Of a stretch of DNA of 64,000 nucleotides, positions 9,729-19,365 are shown one piece after another (positions within the stretch are counted from its first letter, which is position 1; the number at the start of each line of letters is the position of its first letter). The position numbers and the translations under genes were made by a program. The stretch covers positions 496,001 to 560,000 of the forward strand of contig JAKUDP010000012.1 of NCBI GenBank assembly GCA_022570795.1. Direction: 5' to 3'. The stretch comes from Sphaerulina vaccinii (Eukaryota; Ascomycota; Dothideomycetes; Mycosphaerellales; Mycosphaerellaceae). The notes under the pieces are model-generated. The model did not search any database. It worked only from the letters and a program-made list of their open reading frames with translations, and was not told where the DNA came from.

Positions 9729-10832
9729 ATGTCCCCTAACGGCTGCCTCATCCTCGGCGACACTGCAGTCCACAAGCTTCTGATCAATCTGACCAAACCC
9801 GAAATCCTCACCTTCCAGAAGAAGTTGCAAACTTCGTTGATAGGTTACTCGTCCTCCGAGCGCCAGTACCAGCCAGACTCAGGAGTCTCCGTCCGTCCAA
9901 ATGGCCAAAAAACTCTCTTCCGCCCTTTCACTTCCCCAAGTAGTGTAGGATGTAAAATCATCGTCGATCCAGCTCCACAAAATGGGAAGAAGGAGCCCTT
10001 GCATGGAGTTCTTGTCGTTTGTGACAATATCGGAATACCTTCTGCCATCATAAACGCAGAAGAAGTCACCGGATTTCGAACATCTCTTTCTGCGTTGATA
10101 CCTTGGTTGTGGCGAACACAAACACAAAGAATTGTGGTTTTTGGAGCGGGAAAGCAGGCACTTTGGCATTTGAGGCTCGCGTTGGCACTTAGAGGGGAGG
10201 AGATTGACGGGGTTGTTGTTGTTAACAGGAGTTTGGAAAGAGGGGAAGAACTTGTTAGGAAGTTGAGGGAAGAAAATGCCGAGAGGTGGAAGAGTCAGGC
10301 TGAGATTCGGAGTATTGTTCAGAGTGAGAATGATGAGGAACTGAGTAATCTTTTAAAAGAGGCTGATGTTGTATTTTGTACTGTGCCGAGTCACGAACCA
10401 CTTTTCAAAGAACAAGATCTGAGAAGGGGTGAACGACAACCATATATCTCCGCAATCGGATCCTGGCAACCAAACATGATCGAACTCGACCCCAAACTCC
10501 TCCAACGCATCGTCAATGAACCCGGCGCATATAATCCCGGCTCCTCAGGTCATGGAGGCGCCATCATTGTAGACGATCATAAGTCTGTCTCGGAACATAC
10601 TGGCGAGATTCTGCAGAGTCAATTGAAGCCTGAGCAAATGGTCGAACTTGGAGAGATTCTTGAAATGAAGGCTAAGGGAGAGGATAGTGCTGAGTTTACG
10701 CATTGGTTGAGTGAGGGGTTCTTGGTGTATAAGAGTGTTGGAGTGAGTTTGATGGATTTGGCGAGTGGGGAGGCGATTCTGGAGTTGGCGAGGCAGCATG
10801 AAGGGTTGGGTACGTTGGTTAGTGATTTGTGA
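9729..10832 (+). CDS. Ornithine cyclodeaminase / mu-crystallin family protein
   Basis: A single exon encodes 367 residues, normal for the family. The ATG at 9729 (MSPNGCLILGDTAVHKLL) is preferred to an upstream in-frame ATG at 9516 because homologues start shortly before this conserved segment. The family binds NAD(P) and includes ornithine cyclodeaminase, ketimine reductases and alanine dehydrogenase-like enzymes. The nucleotide-binding fold is visible as IVVFGAGKQALWHLRLAL, followed by VVVVNRSLERGEELV (the second strand). ADVVFCTVPSHEPLF and YISAIGSWQPNMIELD are typical later blocks, and VYKSVGVSLMDLASGE matches the family carboxyl motif. The substrate cannot be told from sequence. No biosynthetic partner genes lie next to it. 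Confidence 0.88.
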   Translation: MSPNGCLILGDTAVHKLLINLTKPEILTFQKKLQTSLIGYSSSERQYQPDSGVSVRPNGQKTLFRPFTSPSSVGCKIIVDPAPQNGKKEPLHGVLVVCDNIGIPSAIINAEEVTGFRTSLSALIPWLWRTQTQRIVVFGAGKQALWHLRLALALRGEEIDGVVVVNRSLERGEELVRKLREENAERWKSQAEIRSIVQSENDEELSNLLKEADVVFCTVPSHEPLFKEQDLRRGERQPYISAIGSWQPNMIELDPKLLQRIVNEPGAYNPGSSGHGGAIIVDDHKSVSEHTGEILQSQLKPEQMVELGEILEMKAKGEDSAEFTHWLSEGFLVYKSVGVSLMDLASGEAILELARQHEGLGTLVSDL

Positions 10833-11470
10833 GGTCGAACCTCTGGTGGAGAGATAGAGTGATTCTGGGTCTCGTCAAACTTGGTGTCGTTTTCAAATTA
10901 CAAAGTCTTGCGGCTCCACGACCTATCTGGAGGTGCAGTAGGCTGGTGCTCATCCGTCTATAGAGCCTACCAAGTGAGTCCAACTCTCCTCGGTGGAGGC
11001 TTCTCCGTCTTGATCTGCGGGCAATCTTTCTTGAGGAGTCTCGATCTGTTCGCCGGGCTCTCCTCGTCCGACTAGGACTTGAGCTGGTCTTCTGTGCCTT
11101 CACCCACCAAGCTAGACCTCTGCAGCGATCGCACGAGTGTCCCAAGCACATCGTATCTGGCTTACTGTGCCCAGATGGCTCGGGATAACATAGCTCACTG
11201 TCCAGCAGGTAGTGGTATAGTCAGCTTGCTTCCCACTCAGCTATCATGATGGGCATAGCTGCAGTGCTTGGGCAGGTTGGGTGCTTCAATGTGAATTTGA
11301 ATGTGGTTCGATAATCAAGTTTGATCTTCACATGGCGCCTCGAAGTGAGACATGCTTAGCGCTGCTCACATGTCAGTTCACTTCCAAATCTTGGCTCCAA
11401 TCACAAAACCGCAGTCAATCAGACACATCATCGCAACGGACACTTCAACACACTCTTCTCGGCATCCTCC
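10833..11470. other. Intergenic, no supported gene
   Basis: 638 bp between the cyclodeaminase and the fourth F-box-like gene. Short frames on both strands (for example minus 10819-11151) are Arg/Ser-rich shadows. The last part is presumably the promoter of the F-box-like gene. Confidence 0.5.
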
Positions 11471-12914
11471 ATGCTCTTGAAGACAGCACATCGCATGCCA
11501 CTACGAGAGATCGCAACAGCTTACACAGAAGCTCAAGAGATATTCGAGGAACTTTCAACAGCAGTCCGCTCAGCATTCAATACAGACCGGGAACAAGCAC
11601 TCGACATGCTCTCAACCAGGGGTGGCATTGAAGCAACTGCAGATGGTGGTGGCGACCTTCAACTCAGCTCTGACGACTTCGACGAGGTCGACCGTCCGGA
11701 CAGCGCATGTGACATCGTGATATTCCAGAGTCCCTCGCAGAGACACGGCGTGTATGGTCCTGATTGGACCTCATTGAACGAGGTAAGCACATCAAGCGAG
11801 GGCATGTGAAGGGTTGTGCTGATCTGAACCTGCAGGAAAGTCAGCTTTCGTGGAACGAAGACCGAAAACACGCACTCGATATCCTCTTGTCCGGGGAGGG
11901 CATTGAAGCGAGTGAAAATGGTAGCGATGTCGACTCCAGCTTCGACGACTTCGACGATGTATACCGCTCAGACAATAAATGCAAGATCAGGAGATTCCTC
12001 AGTGCTTCACGGAGGCGCTGTGTGTATGGCCCAGACTGGACTTCGCTGAACGAGGTAAGCATATCGAGCGAAAGCATATGGTGGCCTTTACTGATCGTAA
12101 CTTGCAGGAACGTCATCTTCCGTGGGACTCAATACTCATGCTCATCCCGGAGGCACTGTCTCAAACGCCGCCTACGCCACCGCCTGTGCCCAAGAGGTCT
12201 CCCTTGCGGCTTAGGAAGTATATGGAGATCAAGTGCCAGGAACGAGGGCGTCAGCTTCCTGATATCGGCCAGTATCTGAACGCCAAAGAGCTGCTCAAAT
12301 TTCTACGCATCTGTAAGACGACATATGCACTCGTGGCACAGTCGAAGACGGCTCGTCAGAAGTTGTGGCTTGGTCCTCCCTCTACGCCTTTCGCCACTAG
12401 GCCAGGCACGGCGCAATTCTGTCTCAATCCTCTGCTGGCAGTGACACCTTATCGACCTGGAATCGAAGTTATGCCGTTCAAGTTCACCAAATTTGAGTAC
12501 CTTCGAGGTATAGGCAAGTGGCGTCTGACAATCTGGTGCTCTGCGGAGGCTCTGCTTCTTGGGAAGCTGCGAAGCTGGGGGCTTATGGCATTGGCATGTT
12601 CCTCCAATGGAGAGTATGAGGTGAAGATGCGGTTGTTCGTAACAGGGGAAGTGCTTGGCTATCCTGTGAAGGGAGTGGTGGCCTGCACGAATGGCACCAC
12701 GGTGGCGGAACTGATGCATGAGGTCCTCAAAGGAGATCTCGAGAGGTCGTCACTGCCAGTCAGTGTGAGGAGAGGCCCGACTCGTCACGTCTCTCCGAGT
12801 TCTGCCAAGCTGCCATCGACCTGCAAGGTCCTGGCCACGATGGCACTGCATGAGAGTCCAAGGAACCAGGAGGCGCTGAGCCAGCTTCCAGTCTGGCCAT
12901 TGGAGCTGTCTTAG
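11471..12914 (+). CDS. F-box-like protein with internally duplicated exon
   Basis: Predicted exons are 11471-11782, 11836-12054 and 12108-12914 (445 residues). Both introns are 53 bp, phase 0, start GTAAGCA and end TGCAG, and they are similar in sequence. The first two exons carry two copies of one module of about 65 residues: each has an (A)LD(M/I)L start, an acidic S.DDFD(E/D)V stretch and an identical ending VYGPDWTSLNE. The third exon begins with a third partial copy (ERHLPW against ESQLSW), then a proline-rich TPPTPPPVPKR linker. It then has an F-box-like segment (QYLNAKELLKFLRICKTTYALVAQS, RQKLWLGPP) and the family carboxyl block NGTTVAELMHEVLKG. The protein belongs to the same family as the three genes at 0.6-3.2 kb. 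The start is the first ATG of the open frame; the true amino end could lie upstream. Confidence 0.7.
11564..11835 (+). repeat. Tandem 272-bp exon-intron unit, copy 1
   Basis: This is the first of two adjacent units, each consisting of the 3' part of an exon plus a complete 53-bp intron. The two units end at equivalent positions exactly 272 bp apart (intron starts 11783 and 12055; intron ends 11835 and 12107). DNA similarity is obvious around the exon ends, the GTAAGCA donors and the TGCAGGAA acceptors. It diverges inside the coding part, so the duplication is not recent. Confidence 0.75.
11836..12107 (+). repeat. Tandem 272-bp exon-intron unit, copy 2
   Basis: Second unit of the exon-intron duplication: the whole 219-bp exon 2 plus intron 2. 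It encodes ESQLSWNEDRKHALDILLSG through VYGPDWTSLNE. Because the units join at phase-0 introns, adding or losing one keeps the reading frame. Confidence 0.75.
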
Positions 12915-13082
12915 TATACTGGCTCACCTCATAGCTCTCAAGCTCGGCAGTACTTCGAAAGCGATTGTCTTGATGGTTGACTCCTAGGATGGACCCGGGA
13001 GTGATGAGCCGTCATCGACATGAGTGTTAGATATTCTTCTTGAATTGCAAAGTGCACTAGGTCCAGAATGATACCAATCTCC

Positions 13083-15335
13083 TTATACACTGTACCTCCA
13101 TCGTCGATGATTCTCCTGCAGCCACCATTGCGTAAACTTTGCAGCTTCTTCAAGCCATTCGACTGGCAAAGTCACATTGTAACGTGCTGCTCGCTTCTGA
13201 AGCGCTTTACGATTCATCGCACGAATCGGCTTCAGCTCATAAGGATCGTGCAGTAGATCTACGAAGCGCCATGGCTCGCTTTCGATAAGTGGAACTGCGA
13301 GTAGCCAGTCTGGTCGTCTTACGTCTCGAACAGACACAGTAGAACCGCCAGGATTTGTAACCACGAATTGCCAGGAAACAGGACTCTGAGTTCTGAGCAG
13401 CGATTGTCCTTCGTAGTTGTTAAGCAGATCCTGAGCTGCTATGCTCTGTTCTTCCGGGAGTGAACCAGTTTCGATAAGCAGATCTAGAATGGTAGGCAGG
13501 ATCTGTACGGATGACACTGAGTCATCAATGCTGATCTGAGGAAGTCCAGGCAGTGACATGACAAGTGGCACACGTAGGGTTGCAACGTGAGGGTTCTGGT
13601 ATGCTGTAAAGAGACCGTTCTCCGCTAAGGAGAGACCGTGGTCTCCGGCAGCAATTATGAGAGTGTCGTTGAGTGCGTCTTCTTCCTGAAGTATGTCCAA
13701 CACCTTGCCTAGCCACTCATCCACGTATCCTATCGCGTTCAGATAGTCAGAAAGACTACTATCACCGGACGAGCCAGACAGATGCGTAGTGGTGAACGTA
13801 TTCGGTACACCGAAGCCATGATGTGTCGTGCTAGTCAGGTGAGATAGGAACAGACTCTGGTTGTCCGTTTGTGCCTCACGAAGTGCCGCGCGAATGCTCG
13901 ATTCTAGGACTTCTTCAGCCATGCCAAAGTAGTTAATGTCATCGGGAAGCTTCCCAGTGTCATAATCACTTCTTCTCAGAGTCTCCGCTGCTGTGATGTT
14001 GTCGAACCCAAGACGCCGCAGTAACTTGTCTTGCTTGTCAAATCCTAGCGTGGCGGACTGCATGAACTTTGGAGCCCATTGATGAGAGGCGTTGAGCTGA
14101 TTGAATGTGTTCAAGATATGTGGCAGGCAAGGCTGATAGATATGGTGAGAGATCTCAACATTGAAGTCTGCCGCCAAAGGCGTAACGCCGCAATGCGTGC
14201 CCGTCAGACTTTTCAGCGTGTATGTGCTTGAGGTGAATGCATTCGTTGCAACAATAGCACCTCGCGCAGGCCATCGGTTGTGCTCAATTTCTCCAGTCAG
14301 GAATTGAGAGACTGGAGTCAGAGATGACAGCCTGTCAGCAACATGGGGTGGTAGAGTCTTGCTTTGAAAGCTACCCGCGAGCTGCTCTCGTATGCTGCCA
14401 CGTTGGCTTAGTGGAAACGTATCCGATCTTGTGCTCTCGAGGGTGAGAAGCAGGATGTGGCGAATGGAGAGTTGCTTCAAGTCGAGATCTCGCAGGGCTG
14501 GCAGCAGGCTGGGGTTCGATTTATCGACTCTAAGAGCATCATGCCTAGCATCATAGTGTTCTGATGACTCGTACCAATCTGAGAAGCCCGGTTGTGGTGT
14601 GTTTGGCAACCATGGCAAGGAAATTGGAGCAGTCAGTGCCGTCCCGTAGTCTTGAGCCGTGTGTGTGGACGGTCCCATGGCTAAGCGCTGCGTGAGGATC
14701 AACAACGGCAGAGTCCATGTGAAGCCAGTACCCAAGCTAGTACCAGATTGGAGTATTGTGCAAGCCAGTTGCCATGCCAAGAGCATAGCCGTAGCGTATT
14801 GATGGTATGATGGTGAAGCATCGCAGTAGTCGTCGCAGCTGAGGCTACGTCTTTCTCTTCGTCCCCTCGACGAACAGACGACAGTGATGCTAGTGATAAT
14901 GTTGCAACTATTCTTCGCATAGCAATAGCACAAGGACTGCAGCGCGAACGCTAGCAAGCAAAGTGCTATGACCGTGATAATGGATGTCGGGAAGCCGGAG
15001 AGAGCCATTTTCCAGAACACAGGCTCGCCGAGAGGACGAAGGTTTCGCCATTGCAGTTCAGCTCCAGTGAAGAAGCAGAAAGACAATGGAACGGATGCCA
15101 ATAACAGTAGAAACGCCGCGAAGACTTCAGTGAGACCCGCCAGTACGCCTGATACAAAGTGGCAAATCAGCAGTAGCAAAGTGTCTTGTGTAAAGAGAAG
15201 TGGCCACCAAACCAGGAGTTCTGCAAGAGGCAACTCTTGAGAGTGGATGAAGATGCGAAGGATTTTGGTGGATAGTAACGATACAGCAATGATACCGATG
15301 GTGAAGTGCCGTCTCTTGAACGTAATGAGAGCCAT
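13083..15335 (-). CDS. Membrane-anchored sulfatase / LtaS-type alkaline phosphatase superfamily protein
   Basis: A single exon encodes 750 residues from the ATG at 15335 (MALITFKRRHFTIGIIAVSL). The frame stays open 79 codons further to 15572, but the added part lacks a signal and looks unlike coding sequence. About five hydrophobic segments occupy the first 270 residues. A large outer domain follows with LLLTLESTRSDTFPLS, TSSTYTLKSLTGTHCG, a LFLSHLTSTTHHGFGVP segment and the metal-binding AAGDHGLSLAENGLF. The formylglycine CxPxR motif of true sulfatases is absent. The ESTRSD and SSTYTLKSL elements resemble phosphoglycerol/phosphoethanolamine transferases, so a Thr/Ser nucleophile is likely. 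The substrate is unknown. A Cys/Arg/Ser-rich stretch between membrane segments 4 and 5 could contain an unrecognised intron. Confidence 0.75.
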   Translation of the reverse strand: MALITFKRRHFTIGIIAVSLLSTKILRIFIHSQELPLAELLVWWPLLFTQDTLLLLICHFVSGVLAGLTEVFAAFLLLLASVPLSFCFFTGAELQWRNLRPLGEPVFWKMALSGFPTSIITVIALCLLAFALQSLCYCYAKNSCNIITSITVVCSSRGRRERRSLSCDDYCDASPSYHQYATAMLLAWQLACTILQSGTSLGTGFTWTLPLLILTQRLAMGPSTHTAQDYGTALTAPISLPWLPNTPQPGFSDWYESSEHYDARHDALRVDKSNPSLLPALRDLDLKQLSIRHILLLTLESTRSDTFPLSQRGSIREQLAGSFQSKTLPPHVADRLSSLTPVSQFLTGEIEHNRWPARGAIVATNAFTSSTYTLKSLTGTHCGVTPLAADFNVEISHHIYQPCLPHILNTFNQLNASHQWAPKFMQSATLGFDKQDKLLRRLGFDNITAAETLRRSDYDTGKLPDDINYFGMAEEVLESSIRAALREAQTDNQSLFLSHLTSTTHHGFGVPNTFTTTHLSGSSGDSSLSDYLNAIGYVDEWLGKVLDILQEEDALNDTLIIAAGDHGLSLAENGLFTAYQNPHVATLRVPLVMSLPGLPQISIDDSVSSVQILPTILDLLIETGSLPEEQSIAAQDLLNNYEGQSLLRTQSPVSWQFVVTNPGGSTVSVRDVRRPDWLLAVPLIESEPWRFVDLLHDPYELKPIRAMNRKALQKRAARYNVTLPVEWLEEAAKFTQWWLQENHRRWRYSV

Positions 15336-17282
15336 TTGTGTCTGCAGTCTCGAGAGCCAGCTGGTCAGATGTACTTGGTCGGATATATCCACATGGCAGT
15401 GCGCGTTGCAAGGAATGTTTCGACGCGCCTGGACCGAGCTAGCCCGAAAGGTGTGCTTCCTTTCTTTAAGATCAAGATGATCGCGTGTCATACGCCATGA
15501 AGCAGCCACTGTAAGCCGTCTAAAAAGCATGCATTGCTGCAATGGCCCGAATTGGCGACCACAGAGACTCAACCATGTAAATCGTGTCCTGGATCATGAC
15601 AGCGTTGTGTGTCGAGGTTGCAACTCTTCGATCGGAGATGTAGCTTTATGGTGGGCAGTTCCCGTATAGGTAACTCCGCTTGCCACGCTGGTGCCCAGTG
15701 TCCTCGTGAAAAGCCAGGTTGTCGAGGAGAGGTCGAGTATAAGAACCGCTGGGTCGCTAGAGCTTTGCATCCCGCAAAATCACAGTCTTCCTCGCGATGC
15801 AGATCTCTTTGTTACTCCTGGCAAGCGGTACCGTAGCCAATATACTACCACGACAGAGTGCAAGTGCTGTCTGTCCCTCGGACCCCGACCCGACTCGTCG
15901 AGCTGTCCTGGCCGGTTGAGCTGCGCCAACTCCTATCGGATCATCATCATCGTGTTCGCTTTGCCAGAGCGGTTCCAAGCCGCAATGTTGCAAATTTGAG
16001 CTTGCTGGGCTAGTCGCTGATGATTGCGCTGCTCGTAAGTGAACCGCCGTCTCGTTGCATGCCATTGTACTCACCCGTACTCCAGCAGCATCAGACCCAT
16101 ACCCAATGGACCAAGTCGACTTCGCCATGGTCTGTCAAGAGTCAGGGAAGACCGCAAAGTGCTGTGCTCTATCTCTGGTCAGTCTACTGTGTTCAGAGGT
16201 GATATTGGTGGCTGACATACTCGCTCATAGCTTGGACTTTCTGTGAATTGTCGAGACCCGTAGGTCATGTTAGTGCAGCCATTCAGGACGCGATGTATGG
16301 CGGTCCATATATACCGCCATATATGATGCGCGACTGTATCGTCAGCAACGACTTAAATATCACAAGATGTGCTCTCGGCGTTCTGTGCAAATCTTGTAGC
16401 TGTAGGGCAGGACAACTAGGTCCCCGTAGAAAATGCACGAGGCCAGATGGCTTGTTTCCTCATGACTCTCACTTTCTTGCCTTTGCCTGTACCACAAGCA
16501 CAGCTTCGAGTCTGAAGAGCGTCCAGCTTGGCTCTAGCGTGCTCCGTCCGAGATGATTTCCAAGCCCTACTCTGGGCACTGATGAAAACTCGATGAAGGC
16601 CTGAAGTCGGTGGAGTTGGCCGAGTGTTTCCAGATCAGTCAGCGTTCTTGCTGCTGACTGTGCTCGGGACCACGCGGCCGCACTTCAAAAAGTGGGCCCG
16701 CTATCCTCTCATGACACCTCCATCCCGACGCGTCACCTCCTTTGCTCCAACATCAACCCAGCATACAGCGGCCGCATGTCGTGCTTCTTTCGCCTGGACT
16801 TCGGCGGAGAGACGAGAGATCACATACGAATACGCAGTCAGCGTGATGGAAGAAGTCCATCCAACTGGACGAACATCGCAACAGCAAACACACAGAGAGC
16901 ACAAGAACATCACGACTGTCCAAACCATGTCTCAGATCATAAACACGAGACATAGCCGGTTCTTCCATAAGGTCGGGCCTTACAGATCTTGCACGCGCTA
17001 GTATGGAACATTCCTTGCGTTGCGTGGCTCATGCTACTTTTCGCGGCCTTGTGTAGCAGACTACGCCTCATCCCTACGTCTTTCTTCACGTCTATACCAC
17101 GGCGTCGTATGTTTTTCTGGCCGTCCGTCTATGTGCGAGCTTTTGGACATTGCGCACGGTGTAGACTACAGGCCATCATACCACGCCACGATCAAATTAA
17201 GTTCGTATATAGGATGAGACATAGATGGACAGTAAGTTAAGGCTACTCACTCACAACAGTTCTTCTCTACACATCCTCCAAT
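15336..17282. other. Long intergenic region upstream of the tannase
   Basis: About 1.9 kb between two divergently oriented genes. Overlapping short frames exist on both strands, none with domain features. A perfect inverted repeat lies at 16296-16321. The region contains A/T runs such as gttcgtatatagg about 80 bp before the tannase start. I see no RNA gene. Confidence 0.5.
16296..16321. promoter_or_regulatory. Inverted repeat with CGG-N10-CCG spacing
   Basis: Two 9-base arms (TATGGCGGT and ACCGCCATA) flank an 8-base AT-rich centre. The inner CGG and CCG triplets are 10 bases apart, in the style of sites for Zn2Cys6 fungal regulators (Put3 uses N10, Gal4 N11). It lies about 960 bp upstream of the tannase start and about the same distance upstream of the sulfatase start. 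A regulatory role is inference. Confidence 0.3.
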
Positions 17283-19177
17283 ATGCGCCACTCATCAGGA
17301 GCTGCAATCGCAGCAGGTCTGGTAGCAACAGCCAATGCATCTCCACTGATTGCTCGTTCTACCAATGGCACATCTCTCGCCGATGTGTGTACAGTGGCCA
17401 ATGTCCAGGCTGCACTCCCTTCGAATGGCACTCTTCTCGGTATCAACCTGATCCCAAGTCTGGTCACAGCCGAAGCTGTATACAATGCTAGCGCTTCGAC
17501 TGGAGGAATGAAGAAGCGCCAGATGGGCAGCACCTCCACCAGCACTGAAACCTTGACATACTGTAATGTCACAGTGACGTTCACTCATACTGGCAAAAAC
17601 GACACAGTCCAGATCAAGTACGTCTTCCCTCAACCTTCGGACTTCGATAATCGCTTCTATGTCGCGGGAGGAGGGGGCTTCTCGCTTTCAAGCACTGCAA
17701 CCGGTGGTCTCACATACGGCGCTGTTGGTGGTGCAACCAGTGCTGGCTACGATGCATTCGACCAGGCTTACGACGCTGTTGTCCTGTACGGCAATGGATC
17801 GACGAATTGGGATGCCACATACGCCTTCGGATATGTCGCACTTGGAGAGATGACCCAGGTCGGCAAGTACATCACCAAGGGCTTCTATGGAATGGATAGC
17901 GATGCAAAGGTCTACACATACTACGAAAGATGCTCTGATGGTGGACGTGAGGGAATGAGCCAGATCCAGAGATGGGGAGAGGAATATGATGGTGCGATCA
18001 CAGGTGCCCCAGCCTTCAGATTTGGACAACAACAGGTCCACCACGGCCTTCAGATTTGGACAACAACAGGTCCACCACGGCCTTCAGATTTGGACAACAA
18101 CAGGTCCACCACGTCTACCCAGCCACTGTCGAACAGACCATGGATTACTACCCACCCCCATGCGCACTCGAGAAGATCGTCAACGCCACCATCACTGCTT
18201 GTGATCCTCTTGATGGCCGCACCGATGGAGTCATCTCTCGCACTGATCTCTGCATGCTCAACTTCAACCTGACCTCCATCATTGGCGAGAGCTACTACTG
18301 CGCTGCAACGATCAGCTCTTCTCTCGGGTTTGGCTTCAGCAAGAAGGCGAAACGCCAAGCTGCCGGCAGCCAGACCAGTGCTACACCAGCTCAAAACGGC
18401 ACTATCAATGCTCAAGATGTCGCCGTAGCCCAAGCCGTCTATGATGGTCTTCACAACACTGCCGGTGAACGTGCCTACCTGTCGTGGCAAATCGGCTCAG
18501 CCCTCGACGATGCCGATCCAGTCTACGACAACACTACCTCATCTTGGACGCTCAACATCCCATCGACTGGCGGCGAGTGGGTTACCAAGTGGATTCAACT
18601 ATTGGACATAGACACCCTTCCTAACCTTGACGGTGTCACCTACGACACTCTCGTCGAATGGATGAACGTCGGTATGGTGCGCTACTACGATTCTCTCCAA
18701 ACTACACTCCCGGACCTCACGACTTTCCAATCCTCTGGCGGAAAGCTTATCCACTACCACGGCGAAAGCGATCCTTCCGTCCCAGCTGCCTCCTCAGTTC
18801 ACTACTGGCAGTCAGTCCGCAACATTATGTACTCCAACCTCACCGACGAGGCTGCTATCGACGCTCTGCAAGACTGGTACTAGTTCTACCTCATCCCTGG
18901 TGCTGCTCATTGCGGAGCCAACAGCCTTCAGCCAGGCCCATATCCAGAAGACAACATGGCTACCATGATCGACTGGGTGGAGAACGGCATCAAGCCAAGC
19001 AGACTTAATGCTACTGTGTCGTCTGGTACTCACGAGGGTGAGGTGCAGGCACTTTGCCAGTGGCCTACACGTCCGCTGTGGAGCGGCAACAGCTCTGCCT
19101 TCGACTGTGTCAATGATGCTGCTAGCATTGAGAGCTGGACTTATCAGTTCCCGGCTTTCAAGGTGCCTGTTTACTAG
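17283..19177 (+). pseudogene. Tannase/feruloyl esterase family, broken by a 34-bp triplication and a stop codon
   Basis: The gene starts with a secretion signal (MRHSSGAAIAAGLVATANAS) and ends KVPVY, the family's usual ending, so the whole gene is present. Tannases hydrolyse gallate or ferulate esters outside the cell. The catalytic CS-D-HC set is visible: CSDGGREGM with Ser about 218, GESDPSVPAA with the Asp, and IPGAAHCG with the His-Cys. Two lesions are seen. A 34-bp sequence is present three times (18013-18113); the two extra copies add 68 bp and shift the frame by +2. Further on, TAG at 18881-18883 interrupts DWY-FYLIPGAAHC, removing the catalytic His. Apart from these the reading is clean. 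Splicing of a 68-nt intron across the repeats would mend only the first lesion. Confidence 0.85.
18013..18113 (+). repeat. 34-bp tandem repeat, three copies
   Basis: Copies lie at 18013-18046, 18047-18080 and 18081-18113, the last lacking its final base. They are identical. A single copy reads in frame as AFRFGQQQVHH and joins the following VYPATVEQT, so one copy is ancestral and two were added. Perfect identity implies a recent event. Confidence 0.95.
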
Positions 19178-19365
19178 ATCATGTCTGTCTAGAAGGCAGT
19201 GTTCTGGCTGAGGAGATTCGTGAGCTGTGTCTCGAACACACATGGTTCGAGTATACAATATGAGAGATCAGCATAGCACAGCATAGCGATGGCGCATTGA
19301 GCGAGGGATAACAATGCTATAGATATTGAAGTTTCGTTATGCATTTCTGCTATTTTCCCACTTGC

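Noticed and set aside
15336..15572. 79-codon upstream extension of the sulfatase-like frame
   Set aside because: The added sequence has no membrane or signal character and the next ATG begins the first hydrophobic region, so it is more likely leader.
18829..18883. A 55-nt GT...TAG intron that would remove the tannase stop
   Set aside because: It would delete conserved tannase sequence (YSNLTDEAAIDALQDWY) and shift the frame, so it cannot rescue the gene.
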